Positions 44,536 through 53,700 of a stretch of DNA of 64,000 nt are shown here, piece after piece. The position numbers were made by a program, and so were the translations under genes. Positions within the stretch are counted from its first letter, which is position 1; each line of letters begins with the position of its first letter. Source of the stretch: Candidatus Thorarchaeota archaeon (GTDB lineage Archaea; Asgardarchaeota; Thorarchaeia; Thorarchaeales; Thorarchaeaceae); assembly GCA_011365025.1 (NCBI GenBank), contig RDOF01000007.1, positions 1-64,000 on the forward strand, written 5' to 3'. The notes beneath the pieces are model-generated. The model was not told the origin of the DNA. It worked only from the letters and a program-made list of their open reading frames with translations, and did no database searches.

Positions 44536-45714
44536 TTAACTATCCCGAATCATTCGCTTTATTCCATCGACGATCTCGTGAACAATCATTACGGCACCAA
44601 TTAGCTCGACCTTTGGTGCACTCTTCCCACTCGGAGGGGTTTCGGACACTCTACCAATGGCACGACCAACGTTCTTTATGAGATTCGTCACAGACACCTT
44701 TGCCGCCGAATCCAGTCTGCTGGACTCAACTTGTGACATTAGCTCGGCCAAGTCAGATATTACACTATCAGACACCTCAGCGGCGGTTTCAGCTCTTCGC
44801 AAATAGTCTTGTAGCTTAGCTTGGGTTTCCTGAAGCGTGATTTCTAGCTGCTCGGATCTACCATCTGCTACTGGCGCAGCAGGTGCCGGAGCGCTCGCCG
44901 CTGCAAGGTTCTCTTGAAGCTGTGCCACCCTTTTCTCTAAATCAGAGATGATTCGTTCTTTCTGTTCTATCGTTTGGAGCAGCTCAGGACTTCTGTCAAC
45001 TACCGGTTCGGCAAGCGAAGCCTCCATCTCTGAGATTCTCTTCTCTCGTTCAGCAACCTCTGCTGTTATTTTATCAAGCTGCTCTTGAAGAGATGTTAGC
45101 GCTGTTTCTTTCTCCGCTACAAACTCCTTTAACTGCTTATTCTCGCCCTCGAGCTTCTGACTGTCGTCTTTCATTGCAGTCATCTTAACTCGAGCCTCCT
45201 TGAGGCCTTCACTAAGTGCGACGAAATCAGGATCAGGTGGTGTGAGGACTTTGACTGTTAGGCTTGCCAGAATCAGCGATACAACTAGTAGGTAAAGCAG
45301 GCCCATTCCAACTGAGCTGAAGAGAATCCAATGGATTTCCCGCAAGACCCCCATGACAAATTCGTACGAACCGAACTGCACGCCATCAACCCAAGGCATG
45401 GATCCATAGGAGGCGTAAAGCAGCAGAAATGCAGCAAACAGGATGCTAGCTATACCACCTGCAAGAATCGCATTTCGCTTTCTCTCGGTCCGAGGTAGGA
45501 ATCTTTGATACAGAAGTGTCAGGATTCCAATAATTATTGCTGGAAAAGCGAAGGGTATAGCAACCAGCAAGTCTGAGATTGGAAAGTCAACCTCGATGAG
45601 CATTCTTAAACCAGTCTGAATCACTTCGCTGACCAATTGTAGTCCTCCTAGGTACGCACGAAGAAATAGGAGAACCCATCCGAATAAGTATATTCTGCAT
45701 ACGTAGCCGTTCAC
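44536..45714 (-). CDS. Membrane-anchored coiled-coil protein
   Basis: A 392-residue protein from a GTG start. The N-terminal 155 residues hold about four transmembrane helices (near 8-30, 45-68, 82-105 and 128-155). The rest is cytoplasmic: a long coiled coil (about 165-275, with EGENKQLKEFVAEKETALTS and QTIEQKERIISDLEKRVAQL), an Ala/Pro break, a second coiled coil, and a small helical end. There is no catalytic motif. The layout recalls membrane-tethered scaffolds or sensors. It is transcribed towards the giant S8 gene, 300 bases upstream of it. The family is not recognised. Confidence 0.75.
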   Translation of the reverse strand: MNGYVCRIYLFGWVLLFLRAYLGGLQLVSEVIQTGLRMLIEVDFPISDLLVAIPFAFPAIIIGILTLLYQRFLPRTERKRNAILAGGIASILFAAFLLLYASYGSMPWVDGVQFGSYEFVMGVLREIHWILFSSVGMGLLYLLVVSLILASLTVKVLTPPDPDFVALSEGLKEARVKMTAMKDDSQKLEGENKQLKEFVAEKETALTSLQEQLDKITAEVAEREKRISEMEASLAEPVVDRSPELLQTIEQKERIISDLEKRVAQLQENLAAASAPAPAAPVADGRSEQLEITLQETQAKLQDYLRRAETAAEVSDSVISDLAELMSQVESSRLDSAAKVSVTNLIKNVGRAIGRVSETPPSGKSAPKVELIGAVMIVHEIVDGIKRMIRDS

Positions 45715-45764
45715 AAAAATATGCGAGTTCTGCCCTTATCTAGCAGAAGGACAGAACATGTTCC

Positions 45765-46058
45765 TTAGCTCTCTCTCCAAAGCTTCGCCTTGAGAATCTC
45801 GTGATCCTCAACAATAACTTCAAGCGCCTTGTAGAGGCGACAAACCTCGTCTATCGAAAGCAAGAAGGCACCCTTCACATCCTTATCTTCACCTAGGGAT
45901 AGACGAACCTTGCCGTCATTCACCCAACCTTCCTCCGTCCGCTCGGGAGGCCTGAGTTGGATTTCAAGCCAAGTTCTTCGGGTTTGGCCGGTCTGCTTAT
46001 CGTCGAAGAAATGCTTTACTTGAAGGCGGCGTTCATATACTTGTGGTTTCTTTTCCAT
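45765..46058 (-). CDS. Small uncharacterised protein
   Basis: A 97-residue protein, MEKKPQVYERRLQVKHFFDD and so on, with alternating strands and a C-terminal helix (DEVCRLYKALEVIVEDHEI). The pattern suggests a small beta-barrel or RNA/DNA-binding fold, but no family is recognised. The frame is open to a GTG at 46193. That would put two palindromes inside the gene, so the ATG at 46058 is preferred. It is about 50 bases upstream of the coiled-coil gene and may be co-transcribed with it. Confidence 0.6.
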   Translation of the reverse strand: MEKKPQVYERRLQVKHFFDDKQTGQTRRTWLEIQLRPPERTEEGWVNDGKVRLSLGEDKDVKGAFLLSIDEVCRLYKALEVIVEDHEILKAKLWRES

Positions 46059-46083
46059 TTGAATTCGCGTCCATATCAGATTA

Positions 46084-46155
46084 GCAGTAACATTACTGCA
46101 CCACATCTTGCCACGAGTCGACAGAATTTTAGCACCACTCTCGGAAACTCCGAGA
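46084..46155. promoter_or_regulatory. Two palindromes in the divergent region upstream of the second S8 protease
   Basis: GCAGTAACATTACTGC (46084-46099; 7-bp arms) and TCTCGGA-AAC-TCCGAGA (46139-46155; 7-bp arms) lie between the starts of the small minus-strand gene (46058) and the S8 gene (46248). They are candidate operators for one or both genes. No regulator is known. Confidence 0.45.
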
Positions 46156-46247
46156 AACAAAAGGCCTTCAACGAACTTCGTCGGAAACAGCACTCAAGAA
46201 AACCCTTATCTTATGCCCCGATTCACTTCGCGCGGAAGGTCTTTTAA

Positions 46248-49139
46248 ATGCCCTCGAACCTAAGGATTCTCTCAAAGCACACGCTGGCTTTTCTTCTTGC
46301 ATTGGCCCTTATTCTTCCGTCGCCAATGCTTGTATCAGAGGCAACCGCCGCCACCATTGACACAGGGGCAAAGGTGGACAGCCGCCTAACGAGTTACATT
46401 GAGACAATGGCTCCCGGCGAGATGGTTCCTATTTCACTCCAATTCCCTGAGGGGACATCTGAGACCGCAATGCGCCAGGCTCTTGATGCAATGGACCTTG
46501 ATCTCACAATCCGGCATGTGTTTCACATGATTCCTTACATTTCAGCGTACGCTGGCAAAACGGAGATTCAGGAACTAGCCGCCAACCCCGCTATTGCAGG
46601 AGTGATTCTTGATGTTGAAAGAGAAGTACTTGACCTCACTACACAAGGCACATTTGTTTTGTCCGAGGGGGAGTTGGGCTATGAGCACTTCACAGGGATC
46701 CTAGAGGTTGATGGCCTTTGGGACCAGGGGTACTATGGCAACGAAACTGTAATCGCCATTATTGATAGTGGTGTGGATGGAGAACACCCAGACATCCAAG
46801 ATCGCCTGATTGGATTCAAGGACTTCGTTGGAACAGGTACAGACATGGACCCAACCGGCGGAATTAGTGCATATGATGACAACGGACATGGGACAGCCTG
46901 CGCATGGAATGTCGCAGGAACGGGAAAGCTGAACGGCGGCAACTTCACTGGCGTAGCGCCAGGAGCGAATCTACTTGCCGTTAAGGTTCTTGACGAACTG
47001 GGAGGCGCAGATGACTCATTAATTGCAGAGTCCATGGAATGGGCGGTTGACAATGGTGCAGATGTACTCAGTCTTAGCTTGGGAGGTGAATGGGTAGACA
47101 GTCAGTTCCTCATTGAACCCTCTGCAGCCATGACTCAGGAGGCTGTATCCCAAGGCGTTTCTGTCGTGATTGCAGCAGGCAACTCGGGTCCTGCTCCTTT
47201 CACTATAAACTCGCCTGGAATCGTTGACGAAGCAGTTACTGTAGGTTCTTCAGCTGGCTCTGCAGGCATTGTGGCATTTAGCAGTAGAGGGCCAGTACAT
47301 CGGTTGTTCTCCGAACCAACTGGATACTACTCGAAACCGGACATCATTGCCCCCGGTTACTTCGTAGTATCAGGAAGAGCCGATGGGGCAGACTCTTTCG
47401 AGTATCCAACCTACAATTCCTCTCAGTTTGGTGACGCATATACTGCATGGTCAGGAACCTCAGCGTCCGCGCCGCAAATCGCGGGACTAATTGCCCTCCT
47501 GCTAGACAAGCATCCCACTATGACACCCCTGCAGGCGAAGATTGCTCTAATGCAGGGTTCAACTGACCTCGGTGCAGACCCAATGGAACAGGGATGGGGA
47601 CTAGCCAACGTTACTAAGGCGGACGAAATTCTCGATGCGTCTTTGCCGAACCTAACTCTTATGACACCAAGAAAGTATCCAACTCTCCCTGGAACATCAA
47701 ATGTCCTAATCGTGGGTGACGACCGACCTGATCAGAATGTGACAATTATGTCGTCCGAAAACCTCGGTGACGTTGATATCATCAAATCGGGAAATGCAAG
47801 CCAATTCATAAGGCTCTCTCAGGAAGCAATCAGCGTGGGAGTGGGGTATACCTATTTTGGTATAGGTCTCGAAATCCCAGAAGGCCTTCCCCTCTCTGCA
47901 ATTGGAAGGTATACCGGGAAATTGGTTCTGGAAAAGGATGCAGCCTACATAACAAGCATTGACCTTGATCTAGCAGTGACAACTTATGGGGGCAAAATGC
48001 TCATAGATATGGCCCACCATGATGAAGACGTAGATGACCCATCTGCGTATAGGTATTTCACAGGCTACTTGCGCGAGCAGGGAGTAGTTGTAGATACATT
48101 TGGCAATTCAGTAGCCTATGATACGGCAAGAATCGATTCAGGAGACCTTGCGGGCGCTGAGATCTTCACTATAATGGACACCGAACTCCCCTATAGTAGT
48201 TCAGAGATTGCTGCTTTGCACCAATTTGTTGAAGACGGAGGTGTTCTCCTAATGCTCTCTGAGTTCTACGACGTAACTCTTGGCGCAGCTTCGTTTGGTA
48301 TTGATTCCTATAATGAAATCTTGGAGCCCTTCGGCATCCAATGCGAGAGGATCGGGATTGGTATTGGACCAACCGATACTACGGGGCAGTTCTATGGTGT
48401 GGATTACGGAGGTGCAGTAGAATCGAATCCCTTGATGGAAGGAGTTACAGACCTGTACGTATTGTCTGGAAGCACGCTTAGTGTCGATCCAGCAGTGGCG
48501 GGGGCTCAGGGTCTCTTTTGGCTAGATGCGGATAAAGAACATGCAATAGTCGCTACCGTTGACTATGGCAATGGAAGAATCATTGTCATCTCCGATGGTT
48601 CAACACTCTATGACGACATTCTCTATGATGCGATTCGTGGAGGCGCCGACAACCTGAGAATGCTCAGGAATATTGCGCAATCGATTGTTCCGTCTACACC
48701 GAGAATCTTCGACGTGGAAATCAGCACGGCAGGAATAGGCCAAGAAGCCAACTTCACAGCCTTCGTGTTTGATGATGACCTGGCCGAAGTGACTATGTCG
48801 ATATGGGGACCTGACGACACCCAAGTTGCTGGTACGGTTGAGGAAACGCTAGGTTACAGGTACACAGCCGGGTTCATTCTACAAAGCGGTGGTTTCTACG
48901 ACGTGCTCATCACGGCCAGAGATACTGACGATAACGTGAAAATCTTTGAGAAGGTGTTCCTTATCCCGCTGGACCCTGCAGAGGATCAATTCATCACAAC
49001 TGTGACATGGACATTGCTGGGGGTAACCGGAGCTGCCTTACTCTATGTGGGCTTAAACAAAGCAGGCATTCATCGTCGGCGAGCGAAGCCAAGACAACCG
49101 GAGTACTGGGATGACGGAACCCCGCCGTCTATTTCATAG
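46248..49139 (+). CDS. Cell-surface S8 protease with GATase-like domain
   Basis: A 963-residue secreted subtilase. The signal peptide is near residues 10-33 (HTLAFLLALALILPSP). A propeptide-like region precedes the catalytic domain with Asp173 (IIDSGVD), His214 (GHGTACA) and Ser405 (GTSASAP). After it, residues 590-760 (GGKMLIDMAHHDEDVDD, EIFTIMDTELPYSSSEIAAL, FVEDGGVLLMLSEFYD) look like a glutamine-amidotransferase-like or DUF4350-type fold without catalytic residues. One transmembrane helix (about 922-942) and a basic tail end the protein. GAAGGT lies seven bases before the ATG. The subtilase plus GATase-like layout recalls eukaryotic site-1 protease, but homology beyond the peptidase domain is only a suggestion. 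Confidence 0.9.
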   Translation: MPSNLRILSKHTLAFLLALALILPSPMLVSEATAATIDTGAKVDSRLTSYIETMAPGEMVPISLQFPEGTSETAMRQALDAMDLDLTIRHVFHMIPYISAYAGKTEIQELAANPAIAGVILDVEREVLDLTTQGTFVLSEGELGYEHFTGILEVDGLWDQGYYGNETVIAIIDSGVDGEHPDIQDRLIGFKDFVGTGTDMDPTGGISAYDDNGHGTACAWNVAGTGKLNGGNFTGVAPGANLLAVKVLDELGGADDSLIAESMEWAVDNGADVLSLSLGGEWVDSQFLIEPSAAMTQEAVSQGVSVVIAAGNSGPAPFTINSPGIVDEAVTVGSSAGSAGIVAFSSRGPVHRLFSEPTGYYSKPDIIAPGYFVVSGRADGADSFEYPTYNSSQFGDAYTAWSGTSASAPQIAGLIALLLDKHPTMTPLQAKIALMQGSTDLGADPMEQGWGLANVTKADEILDASLPNLTLMTPRKYPTLPGTSNVLIVGDDRPDQNVTIMSSENLGDVDIIKSGNASQFIRLSQEAISVGVGYTYFGIGLEIPEGLPLSAIGRYTGKLVLEKDAAYITSIDLDLAVTTYGGKMLIDMAHHDEDVDDPSAYRYFTGYLREQGVVVDTFGNSVAYDTARIDSGDLAGAEIFTIMDTELPYSSSEIAALHQFVEDGGVLLMLSEFYDVTLGAASFGIDSYNEILEPFGIQCERIGIGIGPTDTTGQFYGVDYGGAVESNPLMEGVTDLYVLSGSTLSVDPAVAGAQGLFWLDADKEHAIVATVDYGNGRIIVISDGSTLYDDILYDAIRGGADNLRMLRNIAQSIVPSTPRIFDVEISTAGIGQEANFTAFVFDDDLAEVTMSIWGPDDTQVAGTVEETLGYRYTAGFILQSGGFYDVLITARDTDDNVKIFEKVFLIPLDPAEDQFITTVTWTLLGVTGAALLYVGLNKAGIHRRRAKPRQPEYWDDGTPPSIS

Positions 49140-50412
49140 GTCCAAGGGTTTCCTCAATTAGATCCACAAGTCGGTCATGACGACTCCGTGAGATAGGACT
49201 CTCCGCAAGAATTGCACGAGATTCAACGCGATCCAGAATCTCGTACCCGATTCTTGCACCCATTCGAGAGGCAAGCACTTGCCCACCGATAAGGCGGCCT
49301 GTGGCATCTATGACTAGAGCGGTCTTCATTGCTTCGTGCTTGTCATCCAGATACTCAATCGTTGTGGAGATGCCGTATTGTGCGGCTGTTGTTGAAGAGT
49401 GTCCAACGCAGATGATGTCAGTTCCAAATATCGAATCGTATTGTAGACGAAGACTTGTTTCCCTGTAAATTTTCGTCCCGCCAACAGAGGCCACTCCCGC
49501 CTGTCGCCCAGCTCGTGCAGCTGTGCTCCCAATTGGCATGAGTATTGGCTTTTGAGTTAGAAAGTCTTTCATTTCGGCGCAGTCGCCAACCGCATACACA
49601 TCAGCAATCTCGGTCTGCATCTTTTCATTGATAGGAATTCCTCCGAGCTCTCCCCGAGTGAGGCCAATTTTCTCCGCAAGGGTTACATTGGGCTTAACAC
49701 CCGTCAGAAATAGAACTGCGTCAGCAGTCAACTCCTTATCATCAAGGATAATTCCAGTGACACCCTTGTCCCCAAGTATAGCCTTTGGTGAGAATCCAGT
49801 ATGAACATGGATGCTCTTTGGTATTCGAGCAACAAGTTCGTCGCTCAATGGTGGTTCAAGAAGACGACGCATCAGTCTTGAGCGAACAACCAAATGGACC
49901 TCCTTGCCAATTTTATGGAACCGCTCAGCAGCCTCCAGACCACTGAAACCTGCGCCCACAATGACAATGGATTTCATTGATTCCAGATCCTCAGCGATTC
50001 TTAGGGCGTCGGAAGCGTCCTGAATCGTAAAGACGCCCCTTAGGTTCACCCCAGGAATATTCGGGATTGCAGGAGTGCCACCAGTAGCGAGTATCAAGCG
50101 GTCGAATTTCAGAGGGGAGGACTTGCCATCTGGGAGTTTCATCTCAAGTTCTTTCTTCCTCGCATCGCCACCCACTATCGCAGCATTACTAATTACGTCA
50201 ATTCTCTTCTTTCTGAGTGAATCGGGGGTCCATTCCTTGATGTAGAGTTCCTTTGCATCAGCATCCTCCAAAATCATTGTTGCGCCTGGTTTCTTATGGG
50301 CCGGAAGCACTTCTTGGGTTATAATCACAATTTCAGCTTTCGGGTCGAAAGCTCTTGCTGCGGTCGCGGCAGCTACACCGCCAGGCCCATAACCAACTAC
50401 AGCGATTTTCAT
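49129..50412 (-). CDS. FAD/NAD(P)-dependent oxidoreductase (pyridine nucleotide-disulphide reductase fold)
   Basis: A 427-residue flavoprotein. The FAD motif is VVGYGPGGVAAATAAR, the NAD(P) motif is IVGAGFSGLEAAERF, the ATG motif is LILATGGTPAIP, and the late FAD motif is DVYAVGDCAEM. It looks like an NADH oxidase or CoA-disulphide reductase, yet the region that normally carries the active-site Cys reads PAHKKPGATMIL with no Cys. It therefore more likely reduces a protein partner such as rubredoxin or ferredoxin, or works as an NADH oxidase of another kind. It overlaps the S8 gene tail to tail by 11 bases and follows the third S8 gene by two bases on the same strand. Confidence 0.85.
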   Translation of the reverse strand: MKIAVVGYGPGGVAAATAARAFDPKAEIVIITQEVLPAHKKPGATMILEDADAKELYIKEWTPDSLRKKRIDVISNAAIVGGDARKKELEMKLPDGKSSPLKFDRLILATGGTPAIPNIPGVNLRGVFTIQDASDALRIAEDLESMKSIVIVGAGFSGLEAAERFHKIGKEVHLVVRSRLMRRLLEPPLSDELVARIPKSIHVHTGFSPKAILGDKGVTGIILDDKELTADAVLFLTGVKPNVTLAEKIGLTRGELGGIPINEKMQTEIADVYAVGDCAEMKDFLTQKPILMPIGSTAARAGRQAGVASVGGTKIYRETSLRLQYDSIFGTDIICVGHSSTTAAQYGISTTIEYLDDKHEAMKTALVIDATGRLIGGQVLASRMGARIGYEILDRVESRAILAESPISRSRHDRLVDLIEETLGPMK

Positions 50413-50414
50413 TG

Positions 50415-53400
50415 TCAGTCTGCTCCTTTGATTTCAGTTGGCAATCGTGGTTTTCCTCGTAATTTGCTTAGCAACCGTGGCATGAAATACGCGGCTGCAA
50501 TCACTACGAAGGCCACCGAGGCCATTAGGACAATTACCGAATTATCCTCAATTATCAGTAGCGTGCCCATATGTAACTCTACTGATTGTCCATAGAGACC
50601 TTCGGCAACAGCATAGACCTGATACTCTCCAGCAGCAATGCTTGGAATTAGGTTAATCGGATATAGGCCGTCAATACCTTCTAGGACGAGCCCAATAGAA
50701 AACGCAGCTGCAGAGCGGAATTCGATCTTCACCTCTTCAACAAGTGCGTATCCTTCCACAATAATCTGCCCTGTTAGGCGCTGACTCAAGAAAGGTCCTA
50801 CCCGGATCTCTGTCTGGTCAATATAGGCACTTGCAATCCGCATCTCCGACAGAGAGGAAGTTGATAGCAGCACAGGAGGAAGGAGAAAAGACATGACAGA
50901 ATCACTGATGTTGAGCCATATTGTGTTTAGAAAATCGTTATCAATGGAACCCCTATCCAATGTGATTGCAACTTCATTTGTGCCGGTTTCTTGCCCTTGA
51001 AGTAGTGTTGTCATCGCGCCATCGTCTACTTCCCAAAAGGCACCGAGGTGCTCCTCAGCCGTATCTTCATCGTCAATGGTGAGAGATATTTCGAAGATGG
51101 TTTCGTTGCCATTGAGTGATAGGTCGTTCACTAGAGGATGCCACTGGTCTAAGAGAGCCATCAATGGCGTTTGGTCAACGTATGCATATGTTTCATTTCC
51201 GGTTGCCAGCATTATAGACGACCTATCGCCTGATGGTCTGTTGAGTCGGACATATAGAGAAGATGCATCATTCCAAAAATCGATATCAAGGGTGGAAACC
51301 TCAAATGAGTCACCATCCCATTCATAGACAGTGGCCACCCCTCCTGTTACGTTTGCCATTATATCGATGCCGCCATCTCCGGTCTCAGTATCAGTATCAA
51401 TGTCCCAAAACAGGTGTAGAATATTTTCGCTTGAAAAGTCAGGTGTGTCCCGAAACTCGATTGCCAGTGCAAGCTCTGCCAGCGACTGGTGGGCTTTGAT
51501 CCCTCGCAAGTCGAGATTACCGCTAATGGAAAGGTTTTCCGGAGACTGAATGACAGTGGGATAGCCAACCCACGAGTCAAGGGTTGTTGGCGTTTCGAAT
51601 TGGATTTCATTGACATGCTGCACAGACCAAACAGCATCACAAAGCCCGTGACCCCATGAGGAATCCGGAATGGAGTAGTGAACAAGCTCATGTCCTGCGC
51701 CTGCAATCAGAGCTGAGTAGTCTAACCAACCATTAGTGTTGTTAGAAGCTTGTCGGATTAGCGCAAGCAAACCAGCGACATGCGGACTGGCCATACTCGT
51801 TCCAGATCTTGATATCCATAGTCTGCTAGTGCCTGAGAGCCTAGTTGAGGCAGCTGTTATGTCAGTTCCGGGGGCCACGATATTTGGCTTCGGGACTCCA
51901 TCAATTCGAGGACCCTTGCTTGAGGTTGAAGATACGCCCCCTCCACCATCATTGTAGTTCCCAACGGCTATTGCTAAGTCTGCAGTTCCTGGGGAGCTAA
52001 TTGTCCGCGAATGATCCACATGGTCAATAAACTGGAAATTCGCGTGATCCCAGTCCCCATCCCACGCATAGATGTCAACCTCAACTTCATCGCCCCCGGG
52101 ATTCCTCATTCCAACCGACCAAATACCAGAAGTCCAATTATGTGTGGGTTCAGAGATTTGAATCAGAATATTGTTCAAACCACGCAAACTGGCATCCGCA
52201 AACATGTAGGCGTTTATTTGGGGTGTTGAGAGCATATAGGACCCACCCAAGAGGTCGGAAAATGTACCAAGGTCAATGGAATCTCCTGTTGGGGGCCTTA
52301 ATATGATATGCTCATCATTATCTGAGCTGTGCCAGAGAAAACTCAAGTAGGACGAATCCGGAGGGGAATATACATCCAAAGAGGCAGTCTGATTGGTGTT
52401 AGCTGGAACCGTGAGATATGCATGTTTTGAAATCGTACCCAGATTTCCAGCAGCAGCCGTTGTTAAAACGCCATGTCTTCTGAAAGCCTCCGTTATTGCC
52501 AGGTCTTCAATGTCGGTACCATCAAGGAACCCGAGGTAGCTGGAAAATGACATGTTGATTATGTCCGCTCCAGAAGCCACGGCAAAATGAATTGCATCAA
52601 TTATATCGCTGGATGTTAGTAGACTCCTGATTATGATGAGATCGGCGCCCGGAGCAACACCGACATAGGAGGTAAAGCCAGGTTGGCCTCCTGCAATCGT
52701 CGATGCTACATGCGTGCCGTGGCCATAAGAATCAGAAACTGAATAACCAGAGGTTAAGTTCACACCGCGCTGGTAGACAAGTCCTGTATACTGGTCGTAA
52801 AGAATTGAAACCTTTGACTCTCCGAATACAACAACGTTCTCTGTTGGAAAGTCGATTCGGTTATTGTCATTAGCATCGACACCTCCAAGCCACAAATCGC
52901 CATCGGCAAGATTGAATCCATTATCGCCAATGTCAATGAAGAGATATTCGTTGCTCACTTCGACCGTTTCTTCGATTTGAATGTCAATGTGATTAATCGG
53001 ACCCTCATTCGCATCAGCAACTGCATCGCCATCGAAGTCAACATAAAAGTCTGACCCATGTTGGATTACGTCGATCTCCCCTGTTGTCTGCCTCCAGAAA
53101 CTTGGATGATAAAGGGCGATTCCTGTATCAATTACGGCTACACTCACTCCAGTGCCATTTATCGATTCTCCATTGGATAGCAGGTTATTCCAGACACTCG
53201 GAGCATGGATTGCAGGTACAGATGAACTCAGCGAGGGAACATATTGCTTCTCACCCGAAACTGCACGAAGCAGTCCCAAAGATGAAAGCGCATTTATGGC
53301 AGAAGTCGTGGTTGCGCGTGCAGAGTAGATGCATCCAACGTGAACTACAGAGTCCCCATGTCGAGAGAATTCAAGGCCATTTCTTTCCGCCATTGCAATC

Positions 53401-53621
53401 TCCGCAGGAGTTAGTTCATCTTGAAATTGCAGCACGACCCTCTGAGAAGTAAGGGAGGCCGATTCCTTCGTGGCAGTATTTGTCAGTGCCATTCTAAGCT
53501 GAGGATCGATAGAAGGAAGAAAAGTATCAATTAGGGAATTTTCCGGCTGAGTTGTTACAGCCGACAGTGGCATAACGGCGGTTATGGCTAGCAGAAGAAG
53601 CACAGAGTATGTTGATTTCAT
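50415..53621 (-). CDS. Large cell-surface S8 protease, third copy
   Basis: A 1068-residue secreted subtilase. The signal peptide follows MKSTYSVLLLLAITAVMPLS. An inhibitor-I9-like propeptide region contains VVLQFQDELTPAEIAMAERN. The triad is Asp in VAVIDTGIALYHPS, His in GHGTHVASTIAGG and Ser in GTSMASPHVAGL. About 130 residues separate Asp from His, longer than usual. Several beta-rich domains, one with calcium-like DIDTDTETGDGG acidic repeats, lead to one transmembrane helix (VIVLMASVAFVVIAAAYF) and a basic tail. The frame is open to 53666, but GAGGG six bases before ATG 53621 and the signal peptide support 53621. The gene following it on the same strand encodes the flavoprotein. Confidence 0.92.
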   Translation of the reverse strand: MKSTYSVLLLLAITAVMPLSAVTTQPENSLIDTFLPSIDPQLRMALTNTATKESASLTSQRVVLQFQDELTPAEIAMAERNGLEFSRHGDSVVHVGCIYSARATTTSAINALSSLGLLRAVSGEKQYVPSLSSSVPAIHAPSVWNNLLSNGESINGTGVSVAVIDTGIALYHPSFWRQTTGEIDVIQHGSDFYVDFDGDAVADANEGPINHIDIQIEETVEVSNEYLFIDIGDNGFNLADGDLWLGGVDANDNNRIDFPTENVVVFGESKVSILYDQYTGLVYQRGVNLTSGYSVSDSYGHGTHVASTIAGGQPGFTSYVGVAPGADLIIIRSLLTSSDIIDAIHFAVASGADIINMSFSSYLGFLDGTDIEDLAITEAFRRHGVLTTAAAGNLGTISKHAYLTVPANTNQTASLDVYSPPDSSYLSFLWHSSDNDEHIILRPPTGDSIDLGTFSDLLGGSYMLSTPQINAYMFADASLRGLNNILIQISEPTHNWTSGIWSVGMRNPGGDEVEVDIYAWDGDWDHANFQFIDHVDHSRTISSPGTADLAIAVGNYNDGGGGVSSTSSKGPRIDGVPKPNIVAPGTDITAASTRLSGTSRLWISRSGTSMASPHVAGLLALIRQASNNTNGWLDYSALIAGAGHELVHYSIPDSSWGHGLCDAVWSVQHVNEIQFETPTTLDSWVGYPTVIQSPENLSISGNLDLRGIKAHQSLAELALAIEFRDTPDFSSENILHLFWDIDTDTETGDGGIDIMANVTGGVATVYEWDGDSFEVSTLDIDFWNDASSLYVRLNRPSGDRSSIMLATGNETYAYVDQTPLMALLDQWHPLVNDLSLNGNETIFEISLTIDDEDTAEEHLGAFWEVDDGAMTTLLQGQETGTNEVAITLDRGSIDNDFLNTIWLNISDSVMSFLLPPVLLSTSSLSEMRIASAYIDQTEIRVGPFLSQRLTGQIIVEGYALVEEVKIEFRSAAAFSIGLVLEGIDGLYPINLIPSIAAGEYQVYAVAEGLYGQSVELHMGTLLIIEDNSVIVLMASVAFVVIAAAYFMPRLLSKLRGKPRLPTEIKGAD

Positions 53622-53700
53622 TCGGTTCCCTCGATGGTGACTGCACTGGGTATCTCTATACACCACTGATATTCTTTTGCCTCAATGGTCAGTTATCATA

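Noticed and set aside
49129..50412. Annotation as CoA-disulphide reductase
   Set aside because: The catalytic Cys region has no Cys, so only the general flavoprotein family is assigned.
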